Program-made: the position numbers and the translations under genes | Shown: piece by piece, positions 38,849-47,201 of the stretch | How the letters are laid out: every line of letters starts with the position of its first letter | How positions within the stretch are numbered: the stretch's first letter is position 1 | Source: Alicyclobacillaceae bacterium | GTDB taxonomy: Bacteria; Bacillota; Bacilli; Kyrpidiales; Kyrpidiaceae | NCBI GenBank assembly: GCA_029961045.1 | Contig: JASBVN010000004.1 | Coordinates: forward strand, 62,001 to 126,000 | Direction: 5' to 3' | Length of the DNA stretch: 64,000 nucleotides | The notes under the pieces: generated by a model | What the model saw: the letters and a program-made list of their open reading frames with translations, nothing else | Databases searched by the model: none | Told to the model about the DNA's origin: nothing

Positions 38849-39891
38849 TGCGGTTGCGGTTTGCGAGGGCGGTGTGGAGGCGCTTGTGGAGGCGCTACCG
38901 GGGCTGGTGGGTGGCCGTGGCCGCCTTGGCACTTCTGGCGCTCGTACCTCTGCCGTTTTATTTGTTTCTACCCGGTTCGGCCGAACCGGTGGAACCGACG
39001 GTATCGGTGGAGGGAGGTCACAAGGACGAACGGGGCAAATTCTTGTTGACGACCGTGTATTCGTTTCCGGCCAGCAACATCTATGTGTTGGCCTACGGTT
39101 TGCTGAGGGGCAGCGAAATCGAACCGAAAGAACGGGCGACGTACGGTCTGGACGACGCCGCTTATGAAGCTCTGATGAAGGAAATGATGGAAGGATCTCA
39201 AAACAGCGCCGTCGTGGCCGCCTTGCGGTTTGTCGGCAAACCGGTGCAAGTGGTGCAAAAGGGCGTGGAAGTCAAAGGAATTCTGCCGAACTCCCGGGTG
39301 CAAGGTCTTTTGCGGGTCGGCGACGTCATCACCGGCGTCGACGGACGGCCGGTTTTCAATCAGGAAGAATTGGTCCGCGAACTGCGGGGGCGCGCTCCCG
39401 GACAATCGGTCCGGCTGGAGGTCCAGAGGGAAGGGCGGTCCGTTTCCATTGAAGTGCCGCTGGTGGCCCTGTCTTCGGATTCCTCCCGGGAAGCCCCCCA
39501 AACGGGGCTCGGGATTCAGGCGGTGACGGTGCAACGGGTGGAGTCCCCCGTCCGCGTCTCCTTTCATACGGGAAACATCGGAGGGCCGTCGGCGGGTCTC
39601 ATGTTTGCCCTGGAAATCGTCAATCAGTTGACGCCCGGCGATTTGACGAAAGGACATCTCATAGCGGGTACGGGAACCATCGACGTGTGGGGGCGGGTAG
39701 GGCGGATCGGGGGAGTGCGGCACAAGGTCGTGGCGGCCCACCGGGCGGGGGCGGAGGTGTTTTTCGTTCCCGTGGACAACGAACCGGACGCTGCGGATGC
39801 GGCGCGGAGTTTGGGGACTTCGATGCGCATCGTACCCGTCCGAACCTTGGAAGAGGCGGTGCATTTTCTGCAGTCGATGCCTGACGCATAG
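38848..39891 (+). CDS. PDZ-domain Lon-like (S16) membrane protease, YlbL
   Basis: A 347-residue protein anchored by one N-terminal helix (about residues 20-42, WVAVAALALLALVPLPFYLF). A PDZ domain lies near residues 130-205 (GILPNSRVQGLLRVGDVITG), and the C-terminal third is a Lon protease domain with the catalytic serine in GGPSAGLMFAL and the lysine in RHKVVAAHRAGA. In B. subtilis YlbL is a DNA-damage-checkpoint recovery protease that removes the cell-division inhibitor YneA. ATG at 38848 is listed; TTG at 38845 directly before it is possible. Confidence 0.92.
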   Translation: MRLRFARAVWRRLWRRYRGWWVAVAALALLALVPLPFYLFLPGSAEPVEPTVSVEGGHKDERGKFLLTTVYSFPASNIYVLAYGLLRGSEIEPKERATYGLDDAAYEALMKEMMEGSQNSAVVAALRFVGKPVQVVQKGVEVKGILPNSRVQGLLRVGDVITGVDGRPVFNQEELVRELRGRAPGQSVRLEVQREGRSVSIEVPLVALSSDSSREAPQTGLGIQAVTVQRVESPVRVSFHTGNIGGPSAGLMFALEIVNQLTPGDLTKGHLIAGTGTIDVWGRVGRIGGVRHKVVAAHRAGAEVFFVPVDNEPDAADAARSLGTSMRIVPVRTLEEAVHFLQSMPDA

Positions 39892-39908
39892 GCGTCAAGG
39901 CCGCGTAA

Positions 39909-39937
39909 TTGACATTTTTGGATCCCACCGTTATAAT
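39909..39937 (+). promoter_or_regulatory. Consensus sigma-A promoter for ylbN-rpmF
   Basis: TTGACA (39909-39914) and TATAAT (39932-39937) with 17 bp between: a perfect match to the vegetative consensus, the strongest promoter in the window. It lies 28 bases before the ylbN ATG and suits high expression of ribosomal protein L32. Confidence 0.9.
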
Positions 39938-39965
39938 CATCACGGCTACACACGAGGTGATCCCG

Positions 39966-40505
39966 ATGAAACTTCGCTTGCACGATCTTCGGGGACGGAG
40001 CGAAGGGGTTCAGGTGCACGAGCAAGTGGCTCTCGGCGATTTGGGGAGTCGGGATCGTTCCTTGGTGGCGCTCGAGGCCGTGGACGCCGAGTTGACGGCT
40101 TGCGAATCTTCCGGGGTCTACCGCGTCGAAGGCACTCTGACGACCCGCGCGACGTACCGGTGTTCGCGCTGTCTCCGGGAGTTCCGGGAGCCGTTGGTGG
40201 CCTCTTTTGCGGAGGCGTTTGTGCGGGAATCCGCCGGGGCAAAAGGAGAGCGGGACGACGAAGAGGGGCCGATTCCCGTCTCCGGGGACGAAATCGATCT
40301 GGCTCCTTACATCGAGCAAACCGTCGTGTTGGCCCTTCCGTGGCGTCCGTTATGCGACCCAGAATGTGCGGGACTGTGTCCGGATTGCGGGACAAACTTG
40401 AATGAGGATTCGTGTGGATGCCGCGATGGAGCGCTCGATCCGCGATGGGAGAAGTTGGGCGAGCTGTGGAACCGGATGTCGGGTTCACCGGGCGGCAACG
40501 GTTGA
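39966..40505 (+). CDS. DUF177 (YceD family) protein, YlbN
   Basis: A 179-residue DUF177 protein. The conserved core has CSRCLREF and a second cysteine set CDPECAGLCPDCGTNLN (five cysteines), probably metal binding. In plants and bacteria DUF177 proteins are linked to 23S rRNA maturation, and the gene is nearly always paired with rpmF, as here (12 bases apart). ATG at 39966 follows GAGGTGATC. Confidence 0.92.
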   Translation: MKLRLHDLRGRSEGVQVHEQVALGDLGSRDRSLVALEAVDAELTACESSGVYRVEGTLTTRATYRCSRCLREFREPLVASFAEAFVRESAGAKGERDDEEGPIPVSGDEIDLAPYIEQTVVLALPWRPLCDPECAGLCPDCGTNLNEDSCGCRDGALDPRWEKLGELWNRMSGSPGGNG

Positions 40506-40517
40506 GGAGGTGGAAGC

Positions 40518-40694
40518 ATGGCAGTACCTTTTCGAAAAACGTCGAAGCGCCGGAAACGTCTGCGCCGCACTCACTACAAGCTGCAAGTTCCGGGGTTGAT
40601 CGCGTGTCCGCATTGCGGGGAAATGAAATTGTCCCATCGGATCTGTCCGAACTGCGGACATTACCGGGGCCGGCAAGTGGTTCAGGGAGAATAA
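40518..40694 (+). CDS. rpmF: 50S ribosomal protein L32
   Basis: A 58-residue bL32: [20 protein letters not shown], then the zinc site CPHC and CPNC ([19 protein letters not shown]). ATG at 40518 follows TGAGGAGG. Co-transcribed with ylbN from the consensus promoter and ended by an intrinsic terminator. This is the zinc-binding form. The gene is short enough to be missed by length cut-offs. Confidence 0.97.
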   Translation: MAVPFRKTSKRRKRLRRTHYKLQVPGLIACPHCGEMKLSHRICPNCGHYRGRQVVQGE

Positions 40695-40710
40695 ATGCGT
40701 CGGATCAGGG

Positions 40711-40743
40711 GGCTGTTGACGGAGGGCGGTCAACAGCCTTTTT
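40711..40743 (+). terminator. Intrinsic terminator after rpmF
   Basis: GGCTGTTGAC (40711-40720) pairs perfectly with GTCAACAGCC (40729-40738) around an 8-base loop, followed by five T (40739-40743). It insulates ylbN-rpmF from the FapR-controlled operon. Confidence 0.92.
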
Positions 40744-40782
40744 CCGTTTTGCGCGGACGCGCCGGGCTCCGAACCGCCTCCG

Positions 40783-40811
40783 TTGCGCCGGCACAGGAGA
40801 TTTTGTATACT
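40783..40811 (+). promoter_or_regulatory. Sigma-A promoter of the fapR-plsX-fabD-fabG operon
   Basis: TTGCGC (40783-40788) and TATACT (40806-40811) are 17 bp apart. The expected start at about 40818 falls within the FapR palindrome that follows. Confidence 0.72.
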
Positions 40812-40816
40812 CTGTT

Positions 40817-40833
40817 TTAGCATCTGGTGCTAA
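40817..40833. promoter_or_regulatory. FapR operator
   Basis: TTAGCA-TCTGG-TGCTAA is a perfect 6-bp inverted repeat with a 5-base centre. Its TTAG...CTAA ends and 17-bp length agree with the FapR box known in Bacillus (TTAGTACCAGATACTAA type). It begins 5 bases after the -10 and covers the predicted start, so bound FapR would block initiation; malonyl-CoA would relieve it. Confidence 0.85.
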
Positions 40834-40888
40834 CTGCGAGGGTAAAGCGCTCGGAATGTGGAAAAGGCCGGCGGGGGAGGGAAAGGGC

Positions 40889-41485
40889 GTGGCGGCCCGC
40901 AATCGGAGGGAACGACAGACCGCTTTGCAGGCGTTGTTGGAGGCCAACCCTTTTCTGACCGACGAGGAGCTGGCCGAACGGTTCGGCGTGAGCGTGCAGA
41001 CAATCCGCCTGGACCGGATGACCTTGGGTATTCCGGAGTTGCGGGAACGGATCCGAGCGGTGGCGGAGAGGCGGCTGGTCGGTCCGCGTTCGCTGGATAC
41101 CGGCGAACTGATCGGAGATTTGATCGAACTGCAATTGAACCGGATGGCCATTTCGATCTTTGAAATTCAAGAGGAACACGTTTTTTCCCGAACGCGCATC
41201 GCGCGGGGCCACCACGTATTCGCCCAGGCCAATTCTCTGGCGGTGGCGGTGATCGACGCACCGGTGGCTTTGACGGCTTCGGCGGAAATTCGATTCGTGC
41301 GCCCGGCCTATCTGGGGGAACGCCTGGTGGCCAAGGCGATCGTTCGCCAAAAGCGGAGGGATCACGCGCAAGTGGACGTGCTGACGCGGGTTGGGGAGGA
41401 ACGGGTATTTGAGGGGAAATTTCTCATTGTGCAACCGCGCGGCGAGCGGGAAGGGGTGGCGGTAAGCGGTGAAGATAGCCATTGA
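40889..41485 (+). CDS. fapR: Transcription factor FapR, fatty acid and phospholipid regulator
   Basis: Malonyl-CoA-responsive repressor of lipid synthesis. The 198 residues hold an N-terminal DeoR-like helix-turn-helix (FLTDEELAERFGVSVQTIRLDR) in its first 60 residues, a linker (GIPELRERI) and a hot-dog effector domain (SIFEIQEEHVFSRTRIARGHH). GTG at 40889 gives VAARNRRERQ, like the B. subtilis start, behind GGGAGGGAAAGGG; ATG at 40856 would add 11 residues. It overlaps plsX by 17 bases. The operator upstream implies autoregulation. Confidence 0.94.
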   Translation: MAARNRRERQTALQALLEANPFLTDEELAERFGVSVQTIRLDRMTLGIPELRERIRAVAERRLVGPRSLDTGELIGDLIELQLNRMAISIFEIQEEHVFSRTRIARGHHVFAQANSLAVAVIDAPVALTASAEIRFVRPAYLGERLVAKAIVRQKRRDHAQVDVLTRVGEERVFEGKFLIVQPRGEREGVAVSGEDSH

Positions 41486-42509
41486 CGCCATGGGCGGAGA
41501 TCGCGCTCCGTCCGCAGCGGTGGCCGGAGCGGTCGCGGCCGCGCGGCGGTTTCCCGATGTGACGTTGGTGCTGGTGGGGCACCGGGATCGACTGGTGCCC
41601 TACCTGGCGGATGTCCCGGAAAACGTGACGGTGGTGCACGCCGAAGAGACCATCGGGCCCGAAGAGGAACCTGTCCGAGCCGTGCGCCGGAAGCCGCAGT
41701 CTTCAATTGTGGCTGCGGCCCAACTGGTCCGCGACGGCGAGTGCGACGCCATGTTGTCCGCGGGGAATACGGGGGCTCTGATGACGGCGGGACTGTTGGT
41801 GGTCGGCCGTTTGCCCGGCGTGCTTCGGCCGGCCCTGGCGCCGGTGCTGCCGACCCTCCGCGGGAGGGGAGTGCTCGTTCTGGACGTCGGGGCGAACATG
41901 GATCCCGAGCCCGTCCACCTGTTGCAGTATGCGGTCATGGGGAGCTTGTATGCGGAGAAGGTGCTGGACATTCCGGCACCGAAAGTGGGATTGTTGAACG
42001 TGGGAACGGAAGAGGGGAAGGGGAACCGACTGACGAAGGAAACCTATCCGCTGCTGGCCTCCTCTCCCCTTCATTTTGTGGGCAACGTCGAGGCCCGGGA
42101 TGTGTTCAGCGAGTGCTGCGATGTGGTGGTGTGCGACGGGTTTGTCGGCAATGTCTTGTTGAAGATGCTGGAAGGTATGGGAATGGGATTTTTCAATCAA
42201 CTGAAGGACCTATTCTCCTCTTCTCCGGCGGCAAAATTAAGCGCATGGCTGATGCGCCGGGGTCTGTCGGAGTTTCGCCGGAGGATGGACTACCGGGAAT
42301 ACGGCGGGGCTCCGCTGTTGGGATTGCAAGGATTGTTGGTCAAGGTTCACGGTTCGTCCAACGAACGGGCCTTCGAAGTGGCCGTCGGGCAAACGCGGCG
42401 GTTTATCGCGGAAGGGGTTACGGCCCTGATCCGGAAACGGTTGCAGGAGTTCGATTTTGCGGCCGGTCCGGAGTCCCGGGTGCGGGAATCGCTGGATAAG
42501 GGCAGGTGA
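41469..42509 (+). CDS. plsX: Phosphate acyltransferase PlsX
   Basis: Converts acyl-ACP to acyl phosphate, the donor for PlsY, at the membrane surface. The 346 residues show KIAIDAMGGDRAP, SAGNTGALM, LDVGANMDPEP and LLNVGTEEGKGN. GTG at 41469 lies inside the fapR end; overlap is usual for this pair. It ends with a GTGA overlap into fabD. It links fatty acid synthesis to glycerophospholipid synthesis. Confidence 0.96.
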   Translation: MKIAIDAMGGDRAPSAAVAGAVAAARRFPDVTLVLVGHRDRLVPYLADVPENVTVVHAEETIGPEEEPVRAVRRKPQSSIVAAAQLVRDGECDAMLSAGNTGALMTAGLLVVGRLPGVLRPALAPVLPTLRGRGVLVLDVGANMDPEPVHLLQYAVMGSLYAEKVLDIPAPKVGLLNVGTEEGKGNRLTKETYPLLASSPLHFVGNVEARDVFSECCDVVVCDGFVGNVLLKMLEGMGMGFFNQLKDLFSSSPAAKLSAWLMRRGLSEFRRRMDYREYGGAPLLGLQGLLVKVHGSSNERAFEVAVGQTRRFIAEGVTALIRKRLQEFDFAAGPESRVRESLDKGR

Positions 42510-43471
42510 GTGTCGTGTGGGCATGGGTGTTTCCGGGACAGGGATCGCAGGCCGTCGGAATGGGGCGGGCGGCCTATGATACATACGAAGAGGTCCGCCA
42601 GACCTTTCGGGAGGCGGACGAGGCTTTAGGTTTTTCCCTTACGGAACTGTGTTTTGCAGGGCCGGAGGAAACGTTGCGGTTGACCTATTACACACAGCCG
42701 GCCATCTTGACGGTGAGCGTGGCCCTTTGGAGGGTGTTGGCCGCGCGCGGGGTGACCGCCGATGTGGTGGCGGGACATAGTCTGGGCGAGTACAGCGCTT
42801 TGGTGGCGGCAGGGGCACTGGAGTTCGCCGACGCGGTGCGGCTGGTGCACCGGAGAGGCCGGTATATGGACGAGGCGGTGCCGGCCGGCGAAGGAGCCAT
42901 GGCGGCAGTCCTTCAGGGGGAAAGGGAAGTGATCGCTTCCGTTTGCGACGAAGTAACGCGGGAAGTCGGAACGGTCCAATTGGCCAATGTCAATTGTCCA
43001 GGACAGGTGGTGATCTCCGGCCGAGCGGATGCGGTCCGGGAAGCGGGAAAGCGGGTACTGGAACGGGGGGCTAAGCGGGTGGTGCCCCTTGAGGTCAGCG
43101 GACCTTTTCACAGCGCTCTGATGGAGCCGGCGGCCCTCCGTTTGGCGGCCGATCTCGAGCAAGTGAGGATCCGGGACGCCCGGTGTCCGGTCTACGCCAA
43201 CGTGGACGCCCGGCCGAAGGTCCGGGCGGAGGAGATTCGCGAAGCCCTCATCCGCCAGGTGAGCGCCCCGGTTTTGTGGGAAGACAGCGTGCGCAACATG
43301 AGGGCTGCCGGAATCACCCGGTTTGTGGAGGTCGGGCCCGGCAAGGTGCTCTCCGGCCTGGTCCGGAAGGTGGACCGTGCGGCGGAGACGGTTTCGGTGG
43401 AGCAGCCGGCCGAAGTGGAGGCGATCTGGGATCAGTGGAAGGCGGTGTTTGGAAATGGACGCAACGGCTGA
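42506..43471 (+). CDS. fabD: Malonyl-CoA:ACP transacylase
   Basis: Loads malonate on ACP. The 321 residues contain WVFPGQGSQAVGMG, the nucleophile GHSLGEYSAL (Ser92), the malonate-selecting arginine region RRGRYMDEA and the catalytic His in SGPFHSALM. GTG at 42506 overlaps plsX by 4 bp. It overlaps fabG by 17 bases. Confidence 0.96.
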   Translation: MSVVWAWVFPGQGSQAVGMGRAAYDTYEEVRQTFREADEALGFSLTELCFAGPEETLRLTYYTQPAILTVSVALWRVLAARGVTADVVAGHSLGEYSALVAAGALEFADAVRLVHRRGRYMDEAVPAGEGAMAAVLQGEREVIASVCDEVTREVGTVQLANVNCPGQVVISGRADAVREAGKRVLERGAKRVVPLEVSGPFHSALMEPAALRLAADLEQVRIRDARCPVYANVDARPKVRAEEIREALIRQVSAPVLWEDSVRNMRAAGITRFVEVGPGKVLSGLVRKVDRAAETVSVEQPAEVEAIWDQWKAVFGNGRNG

Positions 43472-44207
43472 GCGGCAACGGGTGGCGCTGGTGACGGGGG
43501 GCTCCCGGGGGATCGGAAGGGCCGTTTGTTTGGCCCTGGCCGAGCGGGGCGTCGCCGTGGCGGTGAACTATGTCCATCGCGAGGATGCGGCCCGGGAAGT
43601 GGTACGGGAGATCGAGGCAAAGGGAGGGAAGGCCGAGGCTTTTTCCGGAGACGTCTCGGATCCCGTTCAGGCGGAGGCCTTGGTGGAGCGGGTGGTGGAA
43701 CGGTTCGGCCGCCTGGACATTCTGGTCAACAACGCCGGAATTACCCGGGATACGCTGTTGTTGAGAATGAAAGAGGACGACTGGGATGCGGTGTTGAATA
43801 CGAATTTAAAAGGGGCGTTCCATTGCATCAAGGCGGCGGTGCGCCCGATGATGAAACAGCGATTCGGCCGGATTGTCAACATCACTTCGGTGGTCGCGTT
43901 GATGGGGAATCCCGGGCAAGCGAATTATGCGGCCGCCAAGGCGGGGCTGATCGGTCTGACCAAGACGGCCGCCCGGGAATTCGCTTCCCGGCAGATTACT
44001 GTCAACGCCGTCGCCCCCGGACTGATCGAGACCGATATGACGGCGTCGATGGGAGAAGATGCGATCCGGAGTCTCCGCGAGCGCATTCCCTTGGGCCGGC
44101 CGGGCCGCCCCGAAGAGGTGGCGGAAGCGGTGTGTTTCCTCGTTTCCGATGCGGCGGGGTATATCACCGGTCACGTCCTTCATGTCGACGGCGGTATGGC
44201 CATGTAG
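43455..44207 (+). CDS. fabG: 3-oxoacyl-ACP reductase
   Basis: NADPH-dependent first reduction of the elongation cycle. The 250-residue short-chain dehydrogenase has the cofactor loop [25 protein letters not shown], and the triad with the serine in [10 protein letters not shown] and Tyr158/Lys162 in [13 protein letters not shown] at 43455 lies inside fabD, behind GGAAGGCGG. It is followed 25 bases later by acpP. Confidence 0.97.
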   Translation: MDATAERQRVALVTGGSRGIGRAVCLALAERGVAVAVNYVHREDAAREVVREIEAKGGKAEAFSGDVSDPVQAEALVERVVERFGRLDILVNNAGITRDTLLLRMKEDDWDAVLNTNLKGAFHCIKAAVRPMMKQRFGRIVNITSVVALMGNPGQANYAAAKAGLIGLTKTAAREFASRQITVNAVAPGLIETDMTASMGEDAIRSLRERIPLGRPGRPEEVAEAVCFLVSDAAGYITGHVLHVDGGMAM

Positions 44208-44232
44208 TATACTTTTGAAAGGAGGTGACGAC

Positions 44233-44469
44233 ATGTCCGACACCTTTGAGCGCGTGAAACGGATCATCGTGGACCGTCTCGGCGTGGACGAAGACAAGGT
44301 CACGATGGAGGCGTCCTTTAAGGACGATCTCGGCGCCGACTCCCTCGATATTGTGGAATTGGTGATGGAACTGGAGGACGAGTTCGGGATGGAGATTTCC
44401 GACGAAGACGCGGAAAAGATCTCGACTGTGGCCGAGGTTGTCCAGTATATCGAGTCGCACCAGGGGTAA
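44233..44469 (+). CDS. acpP: Acyl carrier protein
   Basis: The 78-residue acidic four-helix carrier. The phosphopantetheine site is Ser37 in [18 protein letters not shown] at 44233 follows AAAGGAGGTGA, a full anti-16S match, in keeping with high expression. A terminator follows at once and probably raises acpP mRNA relative to fabF and rnc. Confidence 0.97.
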   Translation: MSDTFERVKRIIVDRLGVDEDKVTMEASFKDDLGADSLDIVELVMELEDEFGMEISDEDAEKISTVAEVVQYIESHQG

Positions 44470-44478
44470 AACAATAGT

Positions 44479-44506
44479 AAGTCCCGTACCTCGTTGCGGG
44501 ACTTTT
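44479..44506 (+). terminator. Probable terminator after acpP
   Basis: AAGTCCCG (44479-44486) pairs with CGGGACTT (44497-44504) over a 10-base loop; only a short T-run (TTTTAT) follows, so readthrough into fabF is likely. Confidence 0.65.
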
Positions 44507-44531
44507 ATGTTACGTCGTGGGGGGGCAGGCT

Positions 44532-45776
44532 GTGAAACGTCGGGTGGTCGTGACCGGCTTGGGCGTGATAACGCCGATCGGAAATGATATTCCGACCTTT
44601 TGGGCCAATCTGCTGGCGGGTCGCTCGGGAATCCGGCGCATCGACCGGTTCGACGTGTCGGAATTTCCGACTCAAATCGCCGGAATGGTTGAGAATTTCG
44701 ACCCTGAACAATATATTGATAAAAAAGAGGCCCGGCGGATGGACCGGTTTTGTCAATTTGCCGTCGCGGCGGCGAAAATGGCGTTGGAAGATGCGAAATT
44801 CGCGATTACCGAAGAAAATGCCGAACGGGTCGGCGTTTACATAGGATCGGGAATCGGAGGGCTGGAAACCCTCGCCGAACAGCACCAGGTCCTTTTGGAG
44901 AAGGGGCCGCGCCGGGTCAGTCCCTTTCTGATCCCGATGATGATCGCCGATATGGCGTCCGGGCAGGTCTCGATTCAATTCGGCGCAAAGGGGCCCAACA
45001 GTGCCCCGATTTCGGCCTGCGCAACCGGAACCCACGCCGTCGGGGATGCGGTGCGTCTCATCCAGTACGGGGCGGCGGACGTGATGATCGCAGGAGGTAC
45101 GGAGGCGACCATTCATCCGCTGGCTTTGGCCGGATTCTGTGCGGCCAAGGCGATGTCCACCCGTAACGACGAACCGGAAAAGGCGGTCCGTCCCTTTGAT
45201 CGACACCGGGACGGCTTCGTCATGAGCGAGGGAGCGGGCATTCTGATTCTGGAAGAGTTGGAACACGCCAAGCGCCGGGGAGCTAAAATTTACGGGGAGA
45301 TCATCGGGTATGGGATGAGCGGAGACGCATACCACGTCACCCAGCCAGCGCCGGAAGGAGACGGTGCGGCTCGGGCGATGCGGGCCGCGATTCAGGATGC
45401 GGGCATTCGACCCGAGGATGTGGATTACATCAACGCTCACGGAACCGGAACGGAATTAAACGACAAATTTGAAACCCTGGCGATCAAACGGGTTTTTGGA
45501 GAGCACGCGTATCGCTTGGCGGTGAGTTCCATTAAATCGATGACCGGCCACATGCTGGGAGCGGCGGGGGCCGTGGAAGCGGTCGCCACTCTCCTGACCC
45601 TCCGGGACGGCCGGGTGCCGCCGACGATCAATTATGAAACGCCCGATCCGGAATGCGATCTCGACTACGTTCCAAACAGGGCGCGGGAGATGCAGGTTCG
45701 GGTGGCTCTGTCCAACTCCTTCGGTTTTGGCGGGCACAATGCCTGTGTCGTGGTGCGGCGTTACGCGGAGGAGTAG
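44532..45776 (+). CDS. fabF: 3-oxoacyl-ACP synthase II
   Basis: Condensing enzyme of chain elongation, 414 residues. The Cys-His-His triad is visible: Cys163 in SACATGTHA, His303 in [11 protein letters not shown] and His340 in [14 protein letters not shown] at 44532 gives [15 protein letters not shown] at 44517 would add five residues. Bacillus keeps fabF elsewhere, paired with fabH; here it stands between acpP and rnc, as in many other Firmicutes. No FapR box was seen before it. Confidence 0.96.
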   Translation: MKRRVVVTGLGVITPIGNDIPTFWANLLAGRSGIRRIDRFDVSEFPTQIAGMVENFDPEQYIDKKEARRMDRFCQFAVAAAKMALEDAKFAITEENAERVGVYIGSGIGGLETLAEQHQVLLEKGPRRVSPFLIPMMIADMASGQVSIQFGAKGPNSAPISACATGTHAVGDAVRLIQYGAADVMIAGGTEATIHPLALAGFCAAKAMSTRNDEPEKAVRPFDRHRDGFVMSEGAGILILEELEHAKRRGAKIYGEIIGYGMSGDAYHVTQPAPEGDGAARAMRAAIQDAGIRPEDVDYINAHGTGTELNDKFETLAIKRVFGEHAYRLAVSSIKSMTGHMLGAAGAVEAVATLLTLRDGRVPPTINYETPDPECDLDYVPNRAREMQVRVALSNSFGFGGHNACVVVRRYAEE

Positions 45777-45802
45777 GATCGCGAAGAAACGGGTGGAAAT
45801 CT

Positions 45803-46498
45803 GTGGCAACCAAATGGGACGAATTGGCGGACCGTCTGGGTGTGGCCTTTCGGGACCGGAACCTGCTGAAGCAAGCCTTCACCCATTCCAGCTATCGCAA
45901 TGAACACCGCGGCGACACCCAGGACAACGAACGTCTGGAATTTTTGGGGGACGCCGTGTTGGAGTTGTTGGTGAGCGAATTCCTGTTCCGGTCGTATCCG
46001 CACATGCCCGAGGGCGAACTGACGCGGATGCGGGCGGCGATCGTGTGCGAGCCGTCTCTGGTGCGCTTTGCTTCCGCCCTCGGCCTGGAACAGTACATTC
46101 GGTTGGGACGCGGAGAAGAAATGTCCGGGGGCAGGCGGCGTCCCTCCCTCCTGGCGGATGTTTACGAGGCTTTGATCGGCGCCATTTACTTGGATCAGGG
46201 GCTCGACGCCGCTCGGGCGTTTCTCGAGCGGTTTATGTTTCCCGCTTTGCAAAAGGAACAGGCGCCGATTCTCGACGATTACAAGACGATGTTGCAAGAG
46301 CACGTGCAGAAAGTCGGTTTGGGGCCCCTGACCTACCGGATCATCGACGAACGCGGCCCCGCTCACCACAAAGAGTTTGTCGCTCAAGTGTGGGTGGGGG
46401 GGCAACCCTACGGAGAGGGTTCCGGCCGTTCCAAAAAAGAAGCGGAACAACATGCGGCGCGGGAAGCGCTGCTGAAGTTGACCGCGCCAAAATCTTGA
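45803..46498 (+). CDS. rnc: Ribonuclease III
   Basis: Double-strand RNase for rRNA and scRNA processing. The 231 residues have the nuclease signature RLEFLGDAVLEL, the second acidic motif DVYEALIGAIYLDQG, and a C-terminal double-stranded-RNA-binding domain (DYKTMLQEHVQK, GSGRSKKEAEQHAA). The start is GTG at 45803 behind a modest GGGTGGA. The next gene on this strand is smc, as in Bacillus. Confidence 0.95.
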   Translation: MATKWDELADRLGVAFRDRNLLKQAFTHSSYRNEHRGDTQDNERLEFLGDAVLELLVSEFLFRSYPHMPEGELTRMRAAIVCEPSLVRFASALGLEQYIRLGRGEEMSGGRRRPSLLADVYEALIGAIYLDQGLDAARAFLERFMFPALQKEQAPILDDYKTMLQEHVQKVGLGPLTYRIIDERGPAHHKEFVAQVWVGGQPYGEGSGRSKKEAEQHAAREALLKLTAPKS

Positions 46499-46502
46499 CG
46501 CG

Positions 46503-46534
46503 CGCCCGGGCAAATGCGGCAGGCCCGGGCGTTT
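46503..46534 (+). terminator. Probable terminator after rnc
   Basis: CGCCCGGG (46503-46510) pairs with CCCGGGCG (46524-46531), with further pairing of CAAATGC and GCGTTTG around the loop; only three T follow. It lies between rnc and the convergent gene at 46573. Confidence 0.5.
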
Positions 46535-46572
46535 GCGTTGGAGGACGGACCGGCGAAGCCTCTGCGGCGCGG

Positions 46573-47115
46573 TTACGGAGCCGGGCGGTGGGAGGGCCTT
46601 CCCTCCCCGGGATGCCGCTCGACCCACCGCCGCAGAGGCTCCGGGGAGGCGGAGGGCCGGTATACGGTCATGCGGTGGTCCCGGTCAAAGCAGATGACCC
46701 GGTAACCGCCCCCGGACCGGTGCGGCAAGACGATCCAAATTTCGCGGACGGGGTCGGGCATCCCCGCGTCGCTCGGTTCCGGAAACGCGACGCGGAGGAT
46801 TTTTCCGGGCGGAAACCGGATCTGGACGGCGGGATCCACCTCCCGGCAAGACCGGGCCACATCCCGCACCAGAGCGGCCAACTCCGGCGTCCAGTCCGCC
46901 GAACGCAGAATGTCTCCCGTTTGTGCGTCGCAGATGTCCACCCGTGCCTTTGCCGGCTCTTCAAACCGCGCGGCATGCGGTTCCGTCCAGGAACCGTTTC
47001 GCAACGCCATGGCCAGCATCCACAGTACGGCAAGCCGTTGAAGTTGCGTTTTGCTCCACCTCCTGGCCGGCGTCCGGTCTCCCGGGAGGAAGACCGTACG
47101 CAAATTCCCATCCAT
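46573..47115 (-). CDS. Hypothetical protein with an N-terminal hydrophobic segment
   Basis: I do not recognise this protein. The 180 residues start with a basic stretch, then a hydrophobic run LAVLWMLAMAL (about residues 28-38) that could be a weak signal or anchor. The rest is a soluble alpha/beta-like part (RVDICDAQTGDILRSADW, VREIWIVLPHRSGGGYRVI) and a proline-rich end. It lies between rnc and smc, against both, where B. subtilis has nothing. ATG at 47115 has no clear Shine-Dalgarno, and the second in-frame methionine is at residue 33. Coding is supported by residue composition only; frames on the plus strand here look worse. Confidence 0.5.
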   Translation of the reverse strand: MDGNLRTVFLPGDRTPARRWSKTQLQRLAVLWMLAMALRNGSWTEPHAARFEEPAKARVDICDAQTGDILRSADWTPELAALVRDVARSCREVDPAVQIRFPPGKILRVAFPEPSDAGMPDPVREIWIVLPHRSGGGYRVICFDRDHRMTVYRPSASPEPLRRWVERHPGEGRPSHRPAP

Positions 47116-47146
47116 CAGTATCCGGCCCCGACGGGCCTTCCATGTA

Positions 47147-47155
47147 TGTTACAAT
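47147..47155 (+). promoter_or_regulatory. Extended -10 promoter for smc
   Basis: TG-T-TACAAT at 47147-47155 is an extended -10 element one base from consensus; no good -35 is present, as is usual for this type. It lies 47 bases before the smc ATG. Confidence 0.5.
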
Positions 47156-47201
47156 GGCATTGCCGGTGAAGAATGGTACGACGGGGCGGGATCGGAGCGA
47201 A

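Noticed and set aside
46045-47169. 374-codon plus-strand frame through rnc and the gap to smc
   Set aside because: It overlaps RNase III in another frame, is arginine/glycine-rich and runs through the rnc terminator hairpin.
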